Assembly (NCBI GenBank): GCA_007922225.1 | Contig: ML679960.1 | Coordinates: 2,308,032-2,372,031, forward strand | Reading direction: 5' to 3' | Origin: Emydura subglobosa | Lineage: Eukaryota > Chordata > Testudines > Chelidae | Length of the DNA stretch: 64,000 bases | Shown: one piece after another, positions 13,711-24,884 of the stretch | How the letters are laid out: the number at the start of each line of letters is the position of its first letter | Position numbering within the stretch: position 1 is the first letter of the stretch | Program-made: the position numbers and the translations under genes | The notes under the pieces: model-generated | The model's input: only the letters and a program-made list of their open reading frames with translations | What the model was told of the DNA's origin: nothing | Database searches by the model: none

Positions 13711-13790
13711 TCAAACCCTCAAAGGTATTTAGGTACTAACTCCCATTGCTTTCATGGGGTTTATGCACCTAAATACCTTTGAGGATCTGG
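13711..13790. repeat. Palindromic MITE fragment
   Basis: CTCAAAGGTATTTAGGTA at 13718 pairs with GCACCTAAATACCTTTGAG at 13765-13783, making a hairpin with a short loop. This fold-back family recurs as weaker pieces near 10690-10830 and 51970-52075. Confidence 0.65.
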
Positions 13791-13869
13791 ACCTTAGCCC
13801 CAGACATTTAAAGGTACTTAGGTGTTACTCCATTCAGTGTTGCAAGGCCTAAGTAATGTAGGCCGCAAA

Positions 13870-14560
13870 ATCTCATTTTCAAAGTGACTTAGGCCTAAAT
13901 TCACAAGGGGATTTAGGCACCTAACTGCCATTTTTAGGTGCCTAAATCCAACATTTAGGCACCACTGGCGTTCACAAACCATTGGTGCTGCCTAACCCTG
14001 GGGGCACCTAAAGTCCCAAAGCACTTAAGTTCCCAGTGGTAAAATCCCCAAGGCACTTACGTCTCTGCTGGTGGGAAAGTGCCAAGCAATAAGGCCTGAC
14101 CCTGCCAAGCAGCCGGCTCCTAACTCCTGCCTAAGCCCTGGTGTATTTCACAAATGAGCATCTCCCACCAGTCTCGCCTGCGGGGGGCTGATCTGGCAAG
14201 CAAGCATGTGGAATGCCTAGCCCACACAAAAGCCAGGGGGAGACAATGGTGCTCCTTATACTCAATAGTCCAGTGGCTCCAGCACTCAGCCAGGATGCAG
14301 GGAGACATGGATTCAACTTCTGCTTTGCCCGAACCAAATGAGTTCAGTCCAGATGAGTGCCCTCCCCACTTGGCTATAGGAGAGTATTCTCAGGTGGGTC
14401 TTGCTGTGAATCTCTCCTCTTCCACTTTGTATGAAGTACTTAAATAGTCATTGGGCCACAGACACAACGAGAATGACTTTAATCCACTGGTTAGAATACT
14501 CTATTGGAAGGTGGGAGATCTGGGTTCAAGTTCCTAGGTCTCATTGGGCAGAGTAGGGAT
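13870..14560 (+). mobile_element. Fold-back MITE-like repeat with a SINE-like segment
   Basis: It opens with AAATTCACAAGGGGATTTAG and contains inverted pieces (AGGTGCCTAAATCC, TTTAGGCACC). Near 14490-14540, GGTTAGAATACTC and GGGTTCAAGTTCC resemble RNA polymerase III A and B boxes. A related copy in reverse lies at 42520-43130. I do not call a tRNA gene because no cloverleaf forms. Confidence 0.5.
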
Positions 14561-14792
14561 TTAAACCTGGCTCTGAAACATTCTGGGTGAGTGCTTAAGC
14601 TGCTGGGTGTAAGGTGTCCCATCCCACTCTAGTGCTAATGAACATACAGGACAACAACCTACTGCTGCTATCAGCTACTTCATTAGCTTAGGTGACAGAG
14701 GTTTTGCTTTAGAGCTAAAGGTTCCAATCCTGGAGATGAACCAATATGATGCTACATAGTGTGGTAAAGTCAGGCCAGATGGCTACAAAAGG

Positions 14793-14829
14793 GTTTTTTT
14801 GTTTGTTTGTTTGTTTGTTTGTTTTTTTT
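14793..14829. repeat. (GTTT)n microsatellite, likely LINE tail
   Basis: GTTT units repeat here and sit exactly at the 3' end of the minus-strand LINE, so they are probably its (AAAC)n tail. Confidence 0.8.
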
Positions 14830-16260
14830 GCGTGGGACAAAGAATGAAAAAAGGAGTGGGCGTGGGGGTCACAGGGTCAAACGGAGGGAACCAAAAAGGG
14901 ACACCAAGCAGAGAACCCCGAACAGCACCCACTGCTCCTGGAAGGTGTCAAGGGAGCCAGCGGATGCTGCCCAGAGGAACTTTGCCTGGATGCATGAGTG
15001 AACAGAGGAACGGAAGTAGGCCCCACAGTCGCAGAGCGCCCCCCCCGCAGCCAACCTCTTCTCCCTGGTCTTGTAGATGGTCATTTTGGCCAGGGCTAGG
15101 AGGAGGTTGACAAGGAGGTCACGCGACTTTGTGGGGCCACGGATGGAGTGTGCATACAAAAACAAGTGGGGGGAGAAGTGCAGCCAGAACAGCCGGAACA
15201 GGGGCTGCAGCCTGGCGCACTCGAGATAAATGTGTGCCAGGGTCTCCCTCATGCCACAAAAAAGGCAGGTGTCAGGGCGAGGGGTGAACCGCGCCAAGAA
15301 CACGCCCATGCTCACAGCTCCATGAAGGAGCTGCCAACTGATGTCCGCAGTGGGCCATGGGATCAAGGTGGAGTAAAGACTGGCCCACCAGTGGTCCTTG
15401 CCCTCCACAGGTGGCAACAGGTCCCGCCATTTGGTGTCAGGGTGGGACACGAGGACGAGGAACTGAAGGGTGTGGAGCATGAGCGTGTAGAGATGGTTCC
15501 TAGGTGCGGTTTGAAAGAGAACTGGCTGCAGGTTGTGCAGCCGGCTCGGTGCATGGGGAGAGGGCAGCCGGAGGGGACTTGCGGTGCCGGGGCCCGATGG
15601 AAAGTGCCGGAGGGCTGGGACTGAGGTGGGGTGGGGAGCGCCCTCTTGCAAGACCCACTCGAGTTAGATCCGAGCAGCGGGGAGCAAGGCTGCCTTCATC
15701 TCCTGGAGTACGCGCCGGAGGATCCGAAGGGTAGAAAGCCCCATGCGCTGAGCCAGCACCTGGGGATACACCCAGTCCCCCGGTTGTAGTCCAGGAGAAC
15801 TCCAATCTTGATGACTCCTGCCAAGACCAACCTCTGTCTCACCGAGGGGGTTTCCGCCACCTGCACACGGAGTTGGGGGTTGTGCAGCAGGGGCTCCGCG
15901 AGGAGGTCCTCCCCCTCGGTGACCGCAAGAGGCCTGGAGGCCAAGACCAGCCTCCAGATCCAGAGGAGGTCCTGATGGAAGACCGGCAGTTTGGAGAGGT
16001 CTCGCGGAAGACCTCTCAGATGGAGATAAAAGAGCTGCCGGTCGTATCAGAACCCTCGGAGGCGACGGAAGAAGGCGTGTGCCAAGTGGCTCCACGCTGA
16101 ACTACCTGCACTACCTGGAGGCAGAAAGTGTGGACCTGGCTGCGAATACAGCACAGGCCAGGCCCTGTCCGCCCTCCTCCAGGGGAAGACTCAGAGCAGC
16201 CCTGGCTAAAAGAAGTCCATAAATGTCTGTTGGAGGTGGGCCAAGAAGCTCGAGGTCGGG
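14797..16260 (-). mobile_element. Tx1/L1-like LINE ORF2 C-terminal region, minus strand
   Basis: A 260-codon open frame on the minus strand (14869-15651) contains WQLLHGAVSMGVFLARF and CLFCGMRETLAHIYLEC. The C-X2-C...H-X5-C pattern is the zinc finger found after RT in several LINE ORF2 proteins. Sequence upstream on the same strand (15664-16100) continues with QRLVLAGVIKIGVLLDY-like text in another frame. The element ends in a (CAAA)n tail, seen on the plus strand as GTTT repeats at 14799-14825. The clade call is from recalled similarity. It is not a host gene. Confidence 0.7.
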
Positions 16261-16261
16261 A

Positions 16262-16842
16262 CCAGGGTGTTGAGCCAGTGCCAGGGTATGGACAGGACCG
16301 GTATGTGAGCCCTAGACTGCTAAAGGTCCTTTTCCCTGCAGGCAGAGGAGAGGTTACTGCAGGTCAATTAGAGACACCTGGACTCAATTAAGGGCTACTC
16401 CAGGTCTATTTAAACCCTGCCTCCCCCTAAAGGGCAGGGGGAGAGAAAGAAGCTATCAGAAGGCTGGTGGTAACAGGAGGAGAGACACCCCCAGACTAGG
16501 AGAAAGCATCTCTCTGCAGCGAGAGAGGCAGAGAAGGAAAAACCCTGGCCCTGGCCTGCAGGGAGGACAGGTGCATCTCTGATCCTCCAGGGCATTACCA
16601 CCACCTCTACAGCCCTGTGCAGGAGCCATAGAAAGGTACCTCCTGCAGCCTTGGGATATAAACCTCCTGGAACTACCTGCCCTCCCATGAGGTTGAAGGG
16701 CACCCCTCAGGTCTGAATTAGGGCTAGCACCCCAAATGCTCTGCTAAAGAGATGCTGAAGGGCAAGGACAAAAGACTTGTCCAGGTTGGGGCAGAGTTAC
16801 CACAGGCCTCGCTGCCAAAGGAGAGTGTGGCTGTACCACAAT
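16262..16842 (+). mobile_element. GC-rich LTR-like or retroelement block
   Basis: This block differs in composition from its surroundings and contains a TATTTAAA box (16409-16416) followed by CCCTGCCTCC. It lies between the Tx1-like LINE and the CR1 tail. Style and composition resemble the insert at 27215-28375. Family not identified. Confidence 0.35.
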
Positions 16843-17710
16843 AGACTCATAGACTCTAAGATCAGAAGGGACTAATATGATCATCTAGTCTGACCTCCTG
16901 CACAATGCAGGTCGCAGAATCTCACCTACTGACTTCTGTAATAAACCTCTAACCTATGACTGAGTTATTAAAGTCCTCAAATCATGGTTTAAAAACTTTA
17001 GGGTATAGAGAATCCATCAGCAAGTGACCCATGCCCCATGCTACAGAGGAAGCTGAAACCCCCCCAGAGCTTTTGCCAATCTGCCCTGGGGGAAAATTCC
17101 TTCCCAACACCAAATATGGCGATCAGTTAAATCCTGAGCATGTGGGCAAGACTCACCAGCCAGACACCCAAAAAAGAATTCTCTGTAGTACCTCAGAACC
17201 CACCCCATCTACCATCCCTTCACAGGTCATTGGCATATCTACCACTAGTAGTCAAAGATCAGTCAATTGCCAAACTAGGCTGTCCCATCATACCATCCCC
17301 ACCATAAATTTATCAAGCTCAGTTTTGAAGCCAGCTAGGTTTTTGCCCCCACTGCTCCCCTTTGAAAGCTATTCCAGAACTTCACTCCTCTGATGGTTAG
17401 AAATCTGCATCTAATTTCAAGTCTAAACTTCCTGATGATCAGTTTATATCCATTTATTCTTGTGTCCACATAAATAATTCCTCTCCCTCCCTGATATTTA
17501 TCCCTCTTATGTATTTATAGAGAGCAATCATATCTCCCCTCAACCTTCTTTTGGTTAGGCTAAACAAGCCAAGCTCTTTGAGTCTCCTTTCGTAAGGCAG
17601 GTTTTCCATTCCGCAGATCATCCTAGTAGCCCTTCAGTGCACCTGTTCCAGTTTGAATTCTTCTTTCTTAAACATGGGGGACCAGAACTACACACAGTAC
17701 TCCAGATGGA
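16843..17710 (-). mobile_element. CR1 LINE 3' end, minus strand
   Basis: The block is the reverse complement of the CR1 C-terminal ORF2 and 3' tail seen at 35650-36530. Shared landmarks include the complement of GAGTCTATGAGTCTAT at 16843-16858 and the antisense text of PGGKF and YGDQLNPEHVGKT around 17080-17150. It is truncated at about 17710, so only the last 870 bp remain. Confidence 0.85.
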
Positions 17711-18114
17711 ATTTTTTTTTTTTTTAGTTTGCTTATTTAAAAAAAAACAAAACAAGGAAATCACACACACACAAAATTGAAAGAACATTAAGGTTGCAAA
17801 TACATGCACTCAAAAGTTAGGAAATGACATATTCAGGTTGCCTTGCAATCTTAATTTGGCTCCCTTGTATGTATTATCATACTGGTTTTAATTATGTGAT
17901 CACAAACTATTTTTCCACAGCCCTGCTGCCTCTCTCTGCCTCCCCCAACTCCAACTCATTCAGTGCAAAGAATGGATGGTGCTCACTCACTGAGCAGCTA
18001 TTCAATATTTTGTTTCCTCCTCATTGTTCAGTGAGTGGCTCTGTGCCATATTTACTGCACAGTATTCAGATCCTGCTCTGAAGACAGAATTATTAATTTC
18101 CTTATGAGCTTTTC

Positions 18115-18500
18115 TTTACTGCTCATCACTATAATATCTGAGAGCACTGTAAATATTAATGAATTTATTTCCCACACCCCCATGAGATGAGGGGGGAGTA
18201 TTATCCCCATTTTACAGATAGGGAACTAAGGCACAAAGAAATTAATCAGAAGTGTCCCCTAATTTTAGATGCTCAAGAGTTGGTTTTTCACATTACATAG
18301 CATACACATTACATGTGTTCAAACCACAGCTCCCATTGACTTCAGTTGCAGCTATGAGTACTCAGCTCTTCTACAAAGCTAATCCCCTGGTCTCAAGTCA
18401 GGCACCAGAAAATGAGGAATAGACAACATGTGACAATTTGGTGACTTAACTAGCATTACATCAGAATTCTCTGGCACAGGCAGGACTAGAATCCAATTCT
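18115..18500 (-). mobile_element. MIR-like SINE, minus strand, interrupted
   Basis: The plus strand reads TTATCCCCATTTTACAGATA, then GGGAACTAAGGCACAAAG (18198-18238), the complement of the MIR core and 3' region. After an unrelated stretch (about 18245-18424), CAGGCAGGACTAGAATCC (18479-18496) continues the SINE body. Confidence 0.7.
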
Positions 18501-18600
18501 CCAGAGCAGCATTGAGCTACCTTAATCATAGATCATCCTTTCTCTCTCTGGAGCCCCCTGCCTCATTCACTACGCATCTAATTTCCACAACAAATGGAGC

Positions 18601-18750
18601 AGTAGTTTCCGTTACTTATATACCTTGAATTCATCCACACAACAGGTCCAGTCTGTGCACTGAATGGACAACAAATGCACAGTAGTTTCCTTTACTTATA
18701 CACCCCGAATTCAGCCCCAAAGCAGGTCCAGTCTGTGCACTGAATGAGGC
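18601..18750 (+). repeat. 80-bp tandem duplication
   Basis: A unit starting AGTAGTTTCCGTTACTTATA at 18601 recurs from 18681 as AGTAGTTTCCTTTACTTATA. Both include CAGGTCCAGTCTGTGCACTG at the same offset. Similarity covers about 67 bp of each unit. Confidence 0.85.
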
Positions 18751-19679
18751 AGGCAACCTTAATTCTGTCATTTCAAGTGCTTGACTTTACAACCTTAATA
18801 TTTTTAATGTATGTATTATTGTGTGTGCATAATATAAGAGAAATTGAGAATCTTACAGCATTCTGAATGCTGACACAGCCTTCAAACTTCATAGTGGAAT
18901 ATAGTTTGTATGTATTATATATAACCCTCCCTCCTCTAAAAATACAAAACCAAACCCACAACAGTGTATTAAAACATCTGGCATGGAAAATTTCAGCCCA
19001 CATAGTTCATGTCTGGCTAAATTACACGGAACAACAAGATCAATAACAGGAAGTGTCAAGCGGCCTTCATAGTAGAAGGTGTTACCAGCCCCACCTATAA
19101 TTAAATTCAAAATGTTTTTAATAGTACCATATAAAAATCTTCCTAGAAAGGCAATGTTCATATATTTCATGAATATGTATAAAAGTCAAATAGGAAAGAC
19201 TTGGTTTCTAAGTCCTTGTGTTCTGTGTCAAAGCAATTCCATGGGGGCTGGATCATTTATGGGTGGAGCTGGTGTGAGGGGGCAGCAGCAAAACAGTAAA
19301 TAAGTCTGTCTTTATGCCAAGAGACTTCTGCACTTCATTCTGTAAGACAGTACCTGACACTGGGTCCTTGAAAATATCACTAATTGTAGTTATTGTTAAG
19401 TGTTGTGTTTTCCTCTCTAAACTAAGAGTCAAATCCTGTTCATCTTATCCTTGCAATATTACCTTTACCCAGAATCAATAAAGCCAGGAACACCTTTAAG
19501 AGCTTAAATATAGTCTGGAAATCATCAAAACTAAACTTAAGATTTATCAGAGTTGTATACTTTCAACACTACTTTATAGTGCAGAATGCTAGGGAATGAC
19601 AAAGTATGACATGTCCAAGCTGTCTTCATTTCATACAACCTGCCTCAGAAAAATCCTCCTTATCTTTTGACCCAGAACA

Positions 19680-19945
19680 ATCTCAAATCAAGATCTATTC
19701 GTATAGTGTAGCCAAGAAGATACAAGCATCATCATCACCAGAAGGCACTGGAAATGGATTGGCCATATGTTTTGGATGGAAGTTGATTCCACCACCAGAA
19801 TAGCAATAAGATGGACACCTGAAGGCAAGCAAAAATGAGGCTGCCCAAAAAGAACATGGTGAAGAGCCGTGGAAGCTGAGCTGATACACAGAGAATGGGG
19901 GTTGCATCCCTGACCATCTTGGCTGATCACCATTAAACCATCTCA
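19680..19945 (+). mobile_element. LINE ORF2 C-terminal fragment (RTE/Jockey-like)
   Basis: Across frames the plus strand reads WKWIGHMFWMEVDSTTRIAI, then RWTPEGKQK, matching the conserved RRxxWxGHVLR...RWTPxGKRKRGRPKxTW tail of many LINE ORF2 proteins. It is a short remnant with stops. Confidence 0.6.
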
Positions 19946-19949
19946 TTCT

Positions 19950-21762
19950 TTTTTCAGATGGGGCAATTAGAACTGCACGCAGTATTCAAGGTGTGGATGT
20001 ATCATGGATTTACATAGTGGCATTATGATAGTTTCTGTCTTATTGTTTCTCCCTTTCCTAATGATTCATAACATTGTTAGCTTTCTTAACTGCTGCTATA
20101 CAGTGAGCAGATGTTTTCAGAGAGCTATCCACAATCACTCTAAGATCTCTTTCTTAAGTGGTAACAGCTAATTTATACCCCATCAATTTATATGTATAGC
20201 TGGGATTATGTTTTCCAGTATGCATAACTTTGCACTTATCAACATACTGTTTACCCCCTTGTCTACATCATTTATGAGCACTGGTCCCACTCCAGATTCT
20301 TGGGGGACCCTGCTATTTACCACTTTCCATTGTGGAAAACTGACCATTTATTCCTACCCTTTATTTCCTATCTTTTAATCAGTTACTGATCTCTGAGAGG
20401 ACCTTCCGTGCTTACTTTGCTTAAAAGCCTTTGGTGTGTTACCTTGTCAAAGGATTTCTGAAAGTCCAAGTACACTATATCCCTTGGATCACCCTTGTTC
20501 ACATGCTTGTTGACCTCCTCAAAGAATTCTAATAGATTGGTGAGGTATGATTCCCCTTTTCAAGAGCTCTGTTGACTCTTCCCCAACAGATCATATTCAT
20601 CTATGTGTCTGATAATTCTGTTCTTTACTCTAGTTTCAACCAATTTGCCTGTACTGAAGTTAGGCTTAGTGGCATGTAAGTGCCAGGATTGTCTCTGTAG
20701 CTTTTTTAAAAAATGAGCATCACATTGGCTATCCTCCAGTCATCTAGTACAGAGGCTGATTTAAATGATAGATTATATACCACGTGTAGTGTTTCTGCAT
20801 TTTCATATTTCAGTTCCTTCAGAACTCTTGGGTGAATAAATATCTAGTTCTGATTAATTATTAATGTTTAATTTACCAATTTATTCCAAACTTCCTCTAT
20901 TGACACCTCAGTCTGGGGCAGTTCCTTAGATCTGTCACCTAAAAAGAATACCTCATGTGTGGGAATCTCCCTCACATCCTTTGCAGGGAAGATTGATGCA
21001 AAGAATTCATTTAGCTTCTCCTGAACAACCTTGTCTTCCTTGATTGCTCCTTTAGCACCTTGATTGTCCAGTGGCCACACAGATTTTTTGGCAGGCTTCC
21101 TGCTTCTGAATTACTTAAACTATTTTTTTTTTGCTGTTAGTTTGTGTCTTTTGCTACTTGCTCTTCACATTCTTTTTTAGCCTGCCTAATTATACTTTTA
21201 CACTTAACTTGCCAGAGTTTGTTCCTTTCTATTTTCCTTAAGAGGGTTTGACTTCCAATTTTAAGAGGATGCCTTTTTGCCTCTAACTGTCTTTTTTTAC
21301 TCTGTTGTTTAGCCATGTTGGCATTTCTGGTCCTTTTTATTTATTTATTTATTTGGGGGTATACTTTTAGTTTGAGCCTCTGTTATGATTTTTTAAAATA
21401 GTTTCCAAGAAGCTTGCAGGCATTTCACTCTTGTGACTGTTCCTTTTTAATTTCTGTTTAACTAGCAGCCTCATTTTTGTATAGTTTCCCCTTTGGAAGT
21501 TAAATGCTACTGTGGTGGGTTTCTTTGGAATGTTCCCACTACAAGGATGTTAAATTTAGTTACTTTATGGTCGCTAATACTGAGCGGTTCAGCTATATTC
21601 ACCTCTTCGACCAGATCTTGTGTCCCACGTAAGACTAAATAAAGAATTGCCTCCCCCCCTGTGCGTTCCAGGATCAGCTGCTCCAAGAAACAGACATTAA
21701 TGGTGTCTAAAAATTTTCTCTGCGTCCCATTCTGAGATGACATGCACCCAGTCAATATCACA
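19950..21762 (-). mobile_element. CR1 LINE ORF2 copy, minus strand
   Basis: The minus strand carries CR1 ORF2 from late endonuclease (21507-21761: FLDTINVCFLEQL, LVLRGTQDLVEEVNIAEPL, SDHKV) through the linker (20868-21080: EKLNEFFASIF, DVREIPT, VSIEEVWNKL) into RT. RT text reads along 19990-20830 in the antisense direction, for example the complement of DFQKAFDKVPH-type sequence near 20440-20490. The 5' part of the element is missing, and it abuts the 5' end of the plus-strand CR1 at 21763. Stops and indels are frequent. Confidence 0.8.
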
Positions 21763-21931
21763 GCTGCAGCGGCCCAGGAGCCAGCAAACAGAGCTGTAAA
21801 CAGGGCAGTTTGAGTGGGAGTTTAGGGAGGGTGTGTGTGGAGTTCTGGTATTGTTGTGGTGCTTGTTGGGGGTTGTTTTGGTGTTTTTTTGGTTTTGTGT
21901 GTCTCACTGACAGGACGTAGAGGGAAAGGCT

Positions 21932-23070
21932 ATGACAAATACAGAGGCAGCAGTGGTAGTGACCCAAGCAGTGGAAGAGACAATGAAGATGACTGGATGT
22001 GGAAGCTGCAGTATGTACATGATCCCGGAGAGGGTGCCTCAAAACAGCTTTGTTTGTATGAAGTGCCACCTGATAGAGTTGATGGAAGAGAAGATTCGAG
22101 GCTTGAAGATGCAGGTGAAAACTCTGGTTGCATTTAGAAGGGGATTCAAGCAGATGATGGAGCAAAGGCATGAGAAGTCTGAAGGGGAAAGCCCAGACTT
22201 GCAGATGGAAGCAAGATCAAAGAATCTGAAGGGGGAGGCATGAGGAAAGTGGTTAGTGGAAGCATGTGATTGCGAGAACCCTGGCAGAGAAAAATATGGG
22301 CTAGTAAAGGAGAAATAGAGCTCAGAAACAGGTTTGCGGAGTTGGAAAGTGAAGAGGGGACGCAGCAGGTGGTTCTGAAGGTTGGAGGGAAAAGAAGAAG
22401 AGAAGAGCAGCTAGTCCTATAGAAAGAGTGAATGAGCCAATGGAGATACCACCAAATAAGAGCCGCAGTAAGATACAGGAACAGTTGCAGAGGATTGCAA
22501 AGGAGAATAGTAGACGAGATAACTTGCAGCCAGAAAAAAAAGGGGAAAGGCCGGATAATTGCACTATCACCAGGAAAAGGCAGGTCTACATGATTAGGGA
22601 CTCCCTACTGAGAAGAACAGACAGGCCTGTAACCAGAACTGATCCAGAGAACTGAAGGGTCTGCTGGGTGCTAAGATATGGGATGTGGACCTGAGGCTGA
22701 AGAGGATCCTAACGGGAGTGGGAAAGAATCCACTGATTGTCCTTGATGTGGGAACAAATGATACAGCTAGATTCTTACTGAAACGTATCAAAGAAGACTA
22801 TGCCAGACTGGGAAAGACTCTTAAGGAAATCGAGGCTCAGGTGATCTTCAGTGCCTGTCCCTAGAAGAGGACAACAAAGGCATGATAAGATTATGATGAT
22901 CAACAGATGGCTCAGGCAATGGTGCTATATATAAGGAGGGTTTTGGGATGTATGGTCACTGGGAGGCATTCATGGACAGAGGACTTTTCTTTTGGGATGG
23001 ACTTCACCTGAGTAGGGAGGGAAATGCACTTCTAGGATGGAGGCTGGCACACTGCTTAAGAGAGCTTTAA
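21932..23070 (+). pseudogene. CR1 ORF1 remnant (Cys-rich motif plus esterase-like domain)
   Basis: The first 100 residues from 21932 contain a C-X2-C...C-X2-C arrangement (CGSC, then CMKC) and a coiled-coil-like LMEEKIRGLKMQV stretch, as in CR1 ORF1 N-termini. From 22428 a second block carries RDSLLRRTD, matching the GDSLLRGT motif of the SGNH-type esterase domain found in CR1 ORF1. Further weak matches follow near 22740 (LDVGTNDTA-like) and 22900 (INRWLRQWC). Several stops and frameshifts separate the blocks. The catalytic-region glycine of GDS reads as R here, another sign of decay. Confidence 0.75.
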
Positions 23071-23279
23071 ACTAGGAAGTTGGGGGATATGGTTGGGAGA
23101 GGCCCGAGTAATCTCCATGCCTGATTTTAACATTGAGAGAGAGGAAAATGACATAAGAAAGGACACAGCATCAGGTAGGAGAATGGACATTAAGAGGAAG
23201 GGTAGAGTAGATACCAGTCTAATAGGCAATATTGGCAGTAGAATGACCATACCAAATCAGGTAAGGAATGTGAGCGAAG

Positions 23280-23504
23280 ACAAACAGCAAAAATTAAGAT
23301 GTTTTTACGCCAATGGAAGGAGCTTGGGTAACAAAATGGAGGAACTAGAGCTACTGGTGGAGGAAGTGAAACCAGATATTATAGGGATAACAAAAACATG
23401 GTGGAATAGTAGTCACATCTGATATACAGGTATTGAAGGGTATGTGCTGTTTAGGAAAGACAGAAATAAACTCAAAGTTGGTGGAGTCGCATTGTATATC
23501 AATA
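23280..23504 (+). pseudogene. CR1 ORF2 endonuclease, first part
   Basis: The reading LRCFYANGRSLGNKMEELEL, followed by IIGITKTWW and GVALYI, is the N-terminal apurinic-like endonuclease domain of CR1 ORF2 (canonical GITETWW; the catalytic Glu reads as Lys here). The domain stops abruptly at 23504 where a Tigger-like element is inserted and resumes after 24427. Confidence 0.8.
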
Positions 23505-24427
23505 TAATAGAACCTCAAACATATGAACACCTCGGGAATGGAGGTTGTTCATAACTCTGAAATGTTTGTAACGCTGAACAAAACATTATGGCACAATACC
23601 CTACAGTCAGTGTCTTCTAGCTGAGGCTGGGGGAGATCTCTGCAAAGGTGGCACATGGCAGCACTGCCTGGTTTGCAAGCAGTTCCCTGCCCTATTCCTG
23701 TTTCTTGCCTTTGGGCTTCACTAGGGGATCCTGCCCCACACCCTTGGCACTACAAGCCCCAGCCCTCAGCCGTTTCTCCCCAGGGCTTGCCCTGCTCTGT
23801 GCACTGCCTGCTGCACTCCAGGGGCAGCGTGTGGCAAGAGGTTGGCGCCAGCCCACTGCCAGCGCCCTTCCCTCCTCTGCCACTCACACTCCCTGAGGTG
23901 TAGCCATGACCCAGGAGTGCAGCCACGGGCAAAGCTTGGACCACATCGGTGCACAGGCTGTGGCCCTTTAAAACTCTTTTAGAGTGCAGCCTCTGGCTCC
24001 CATTCCAGGCCAGGATTTGGCTGCAACAGTAGCAGCTCTCAGCAGCTCGGTCTTTCCAGGGCTCAGGCTCCTTGGACTGAGCTTGTAAGCTTGTCTTCCT
24101 CATGAAGGGGAGGGAGGTGCTTCTGCTCTGCATGCTCCAGTCAGGCTGCCTTGGGCTGGCAGCAGGGGCTCACAGTAGTTCCTGTGAACCTCAGCGTCTT
24201 TGTCATCTACCTGTAAGTGGCTGCCCCTCCCATGGCAAATGGAGTTGCAGACAGGAAACCCAGATGTGCCGACCTTTAAGATGCAATACAGGCACAGTAT
24301 AGTATTTGCTTTTTTTTTTCTTTTCCCCCCCTCCATTGCTGTCTGATTCCTTACTTCCAGTTTCACAGGGTGTTCGGTTAACTAGTCAGTTCATAACTCT
24401 GGTGTTTGTATCTTTGAGGTTCTACTG
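23505..24427 (+). mobile_element. Non-autonomous Tigger-like (Tc1/mariner) DNA element
   Basis: The ends are inverted repeats: AGAACCTCAAACATATGAAC at the left and its counterpart TTTGAGGTTCTACTG at the right, flanked by TA dinucleotides. Subterminal text (GGGAATGGAGGTTGTTCATAA) is also typical. A second copy lies at 61243-61616. The centre (about 23620-24300) is GC-rich and unlike that second copy. The element interrupts CR1 ORF2, so it is younger than that CR1. Confidence 0.75.
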
Positions 24428-24429
24428 TA

Positions 24430-24790
24430 ATGAGGTAGACTGTAAAGAAATTAGAAGTAATGGAATAGATAAGACAGAGTCTTTCTAGGCAAAAATCATG
24501 TTGGGGAAGAAAGCTACTAGAGCTTCCCCTGGGTGTGCTACAGACCACTGGGATCTCATTTGGACATGGATAGACACCTCTTTAATGCTTTTAATAAAGT
24601 AAATACTGCTGGGAATTGTGTGATTATGGGAGACTTTAACTTCCCAGATATAGACTGGAGGACAAATGCTAGTAGTAATAATGGGGCCCAGATTTTCCTG
24701 GATGTGACAGTTGATGGATTCCTCCACCAAATAGTTACTGAACCAACAGGAGGTTGATATTTTAGATTTGGTATTGGTGTGTAGTGAGGA
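24430..24790 (+). pseudogene. CR1 ORF2 endonuclease, second part
   Basis: The reading CYRPLG..., then VIMGDFNFPDIDW, FLDVTVDGFLHQ and VTEPTGG, is the second half of the CR1 endonuclease domain (GDFNxPDIDW motif). It continues the part that ends at 23504. It runs into a hAT-derived scrap at 24801. Confidence 0.8.
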
Positions 24791-24800
24791 CCTCATAGAA

Positions 24801-24884
24801 CAGGGGTGGGCAAAATACGGCCCGTGGGCCAGATCTGGAACGTCTAACATGTCTGTCCGACCTGCCATGCAGGAGCGAAAGCAG
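24801..24884 (+). mobile_element. hAT-type element terminal fragment
   Basis: CAGGGGTGGGCAAAATACGG, followed by CCCGTGGGCC, is the terminal inverted repeat of a widespread hAT family. Only the 5' end is present. It replaces roughly 35 bp of CR1 sequence, suggesting an insertion followed by deletion. Confidence 0.6.

Noticed and set aside
14490..14540. tRNA gene
   Set aside because: A and B box-like strings exist, but no acceptor stem or cloverleaf can be drawn around them.
14869..15651. 260-codon minus-strand frame as a host gene
   Set aside because: The zinc-finger pattern, the upstream continuation in another frame and the (CAAA)n tail identify a LINE ORF2 C-terminus.
18601..18760. CRISPR-like direct repeats
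   Set aside because: There are only two units, they are contiguous tandem copies, and the sequence is vertebrate.
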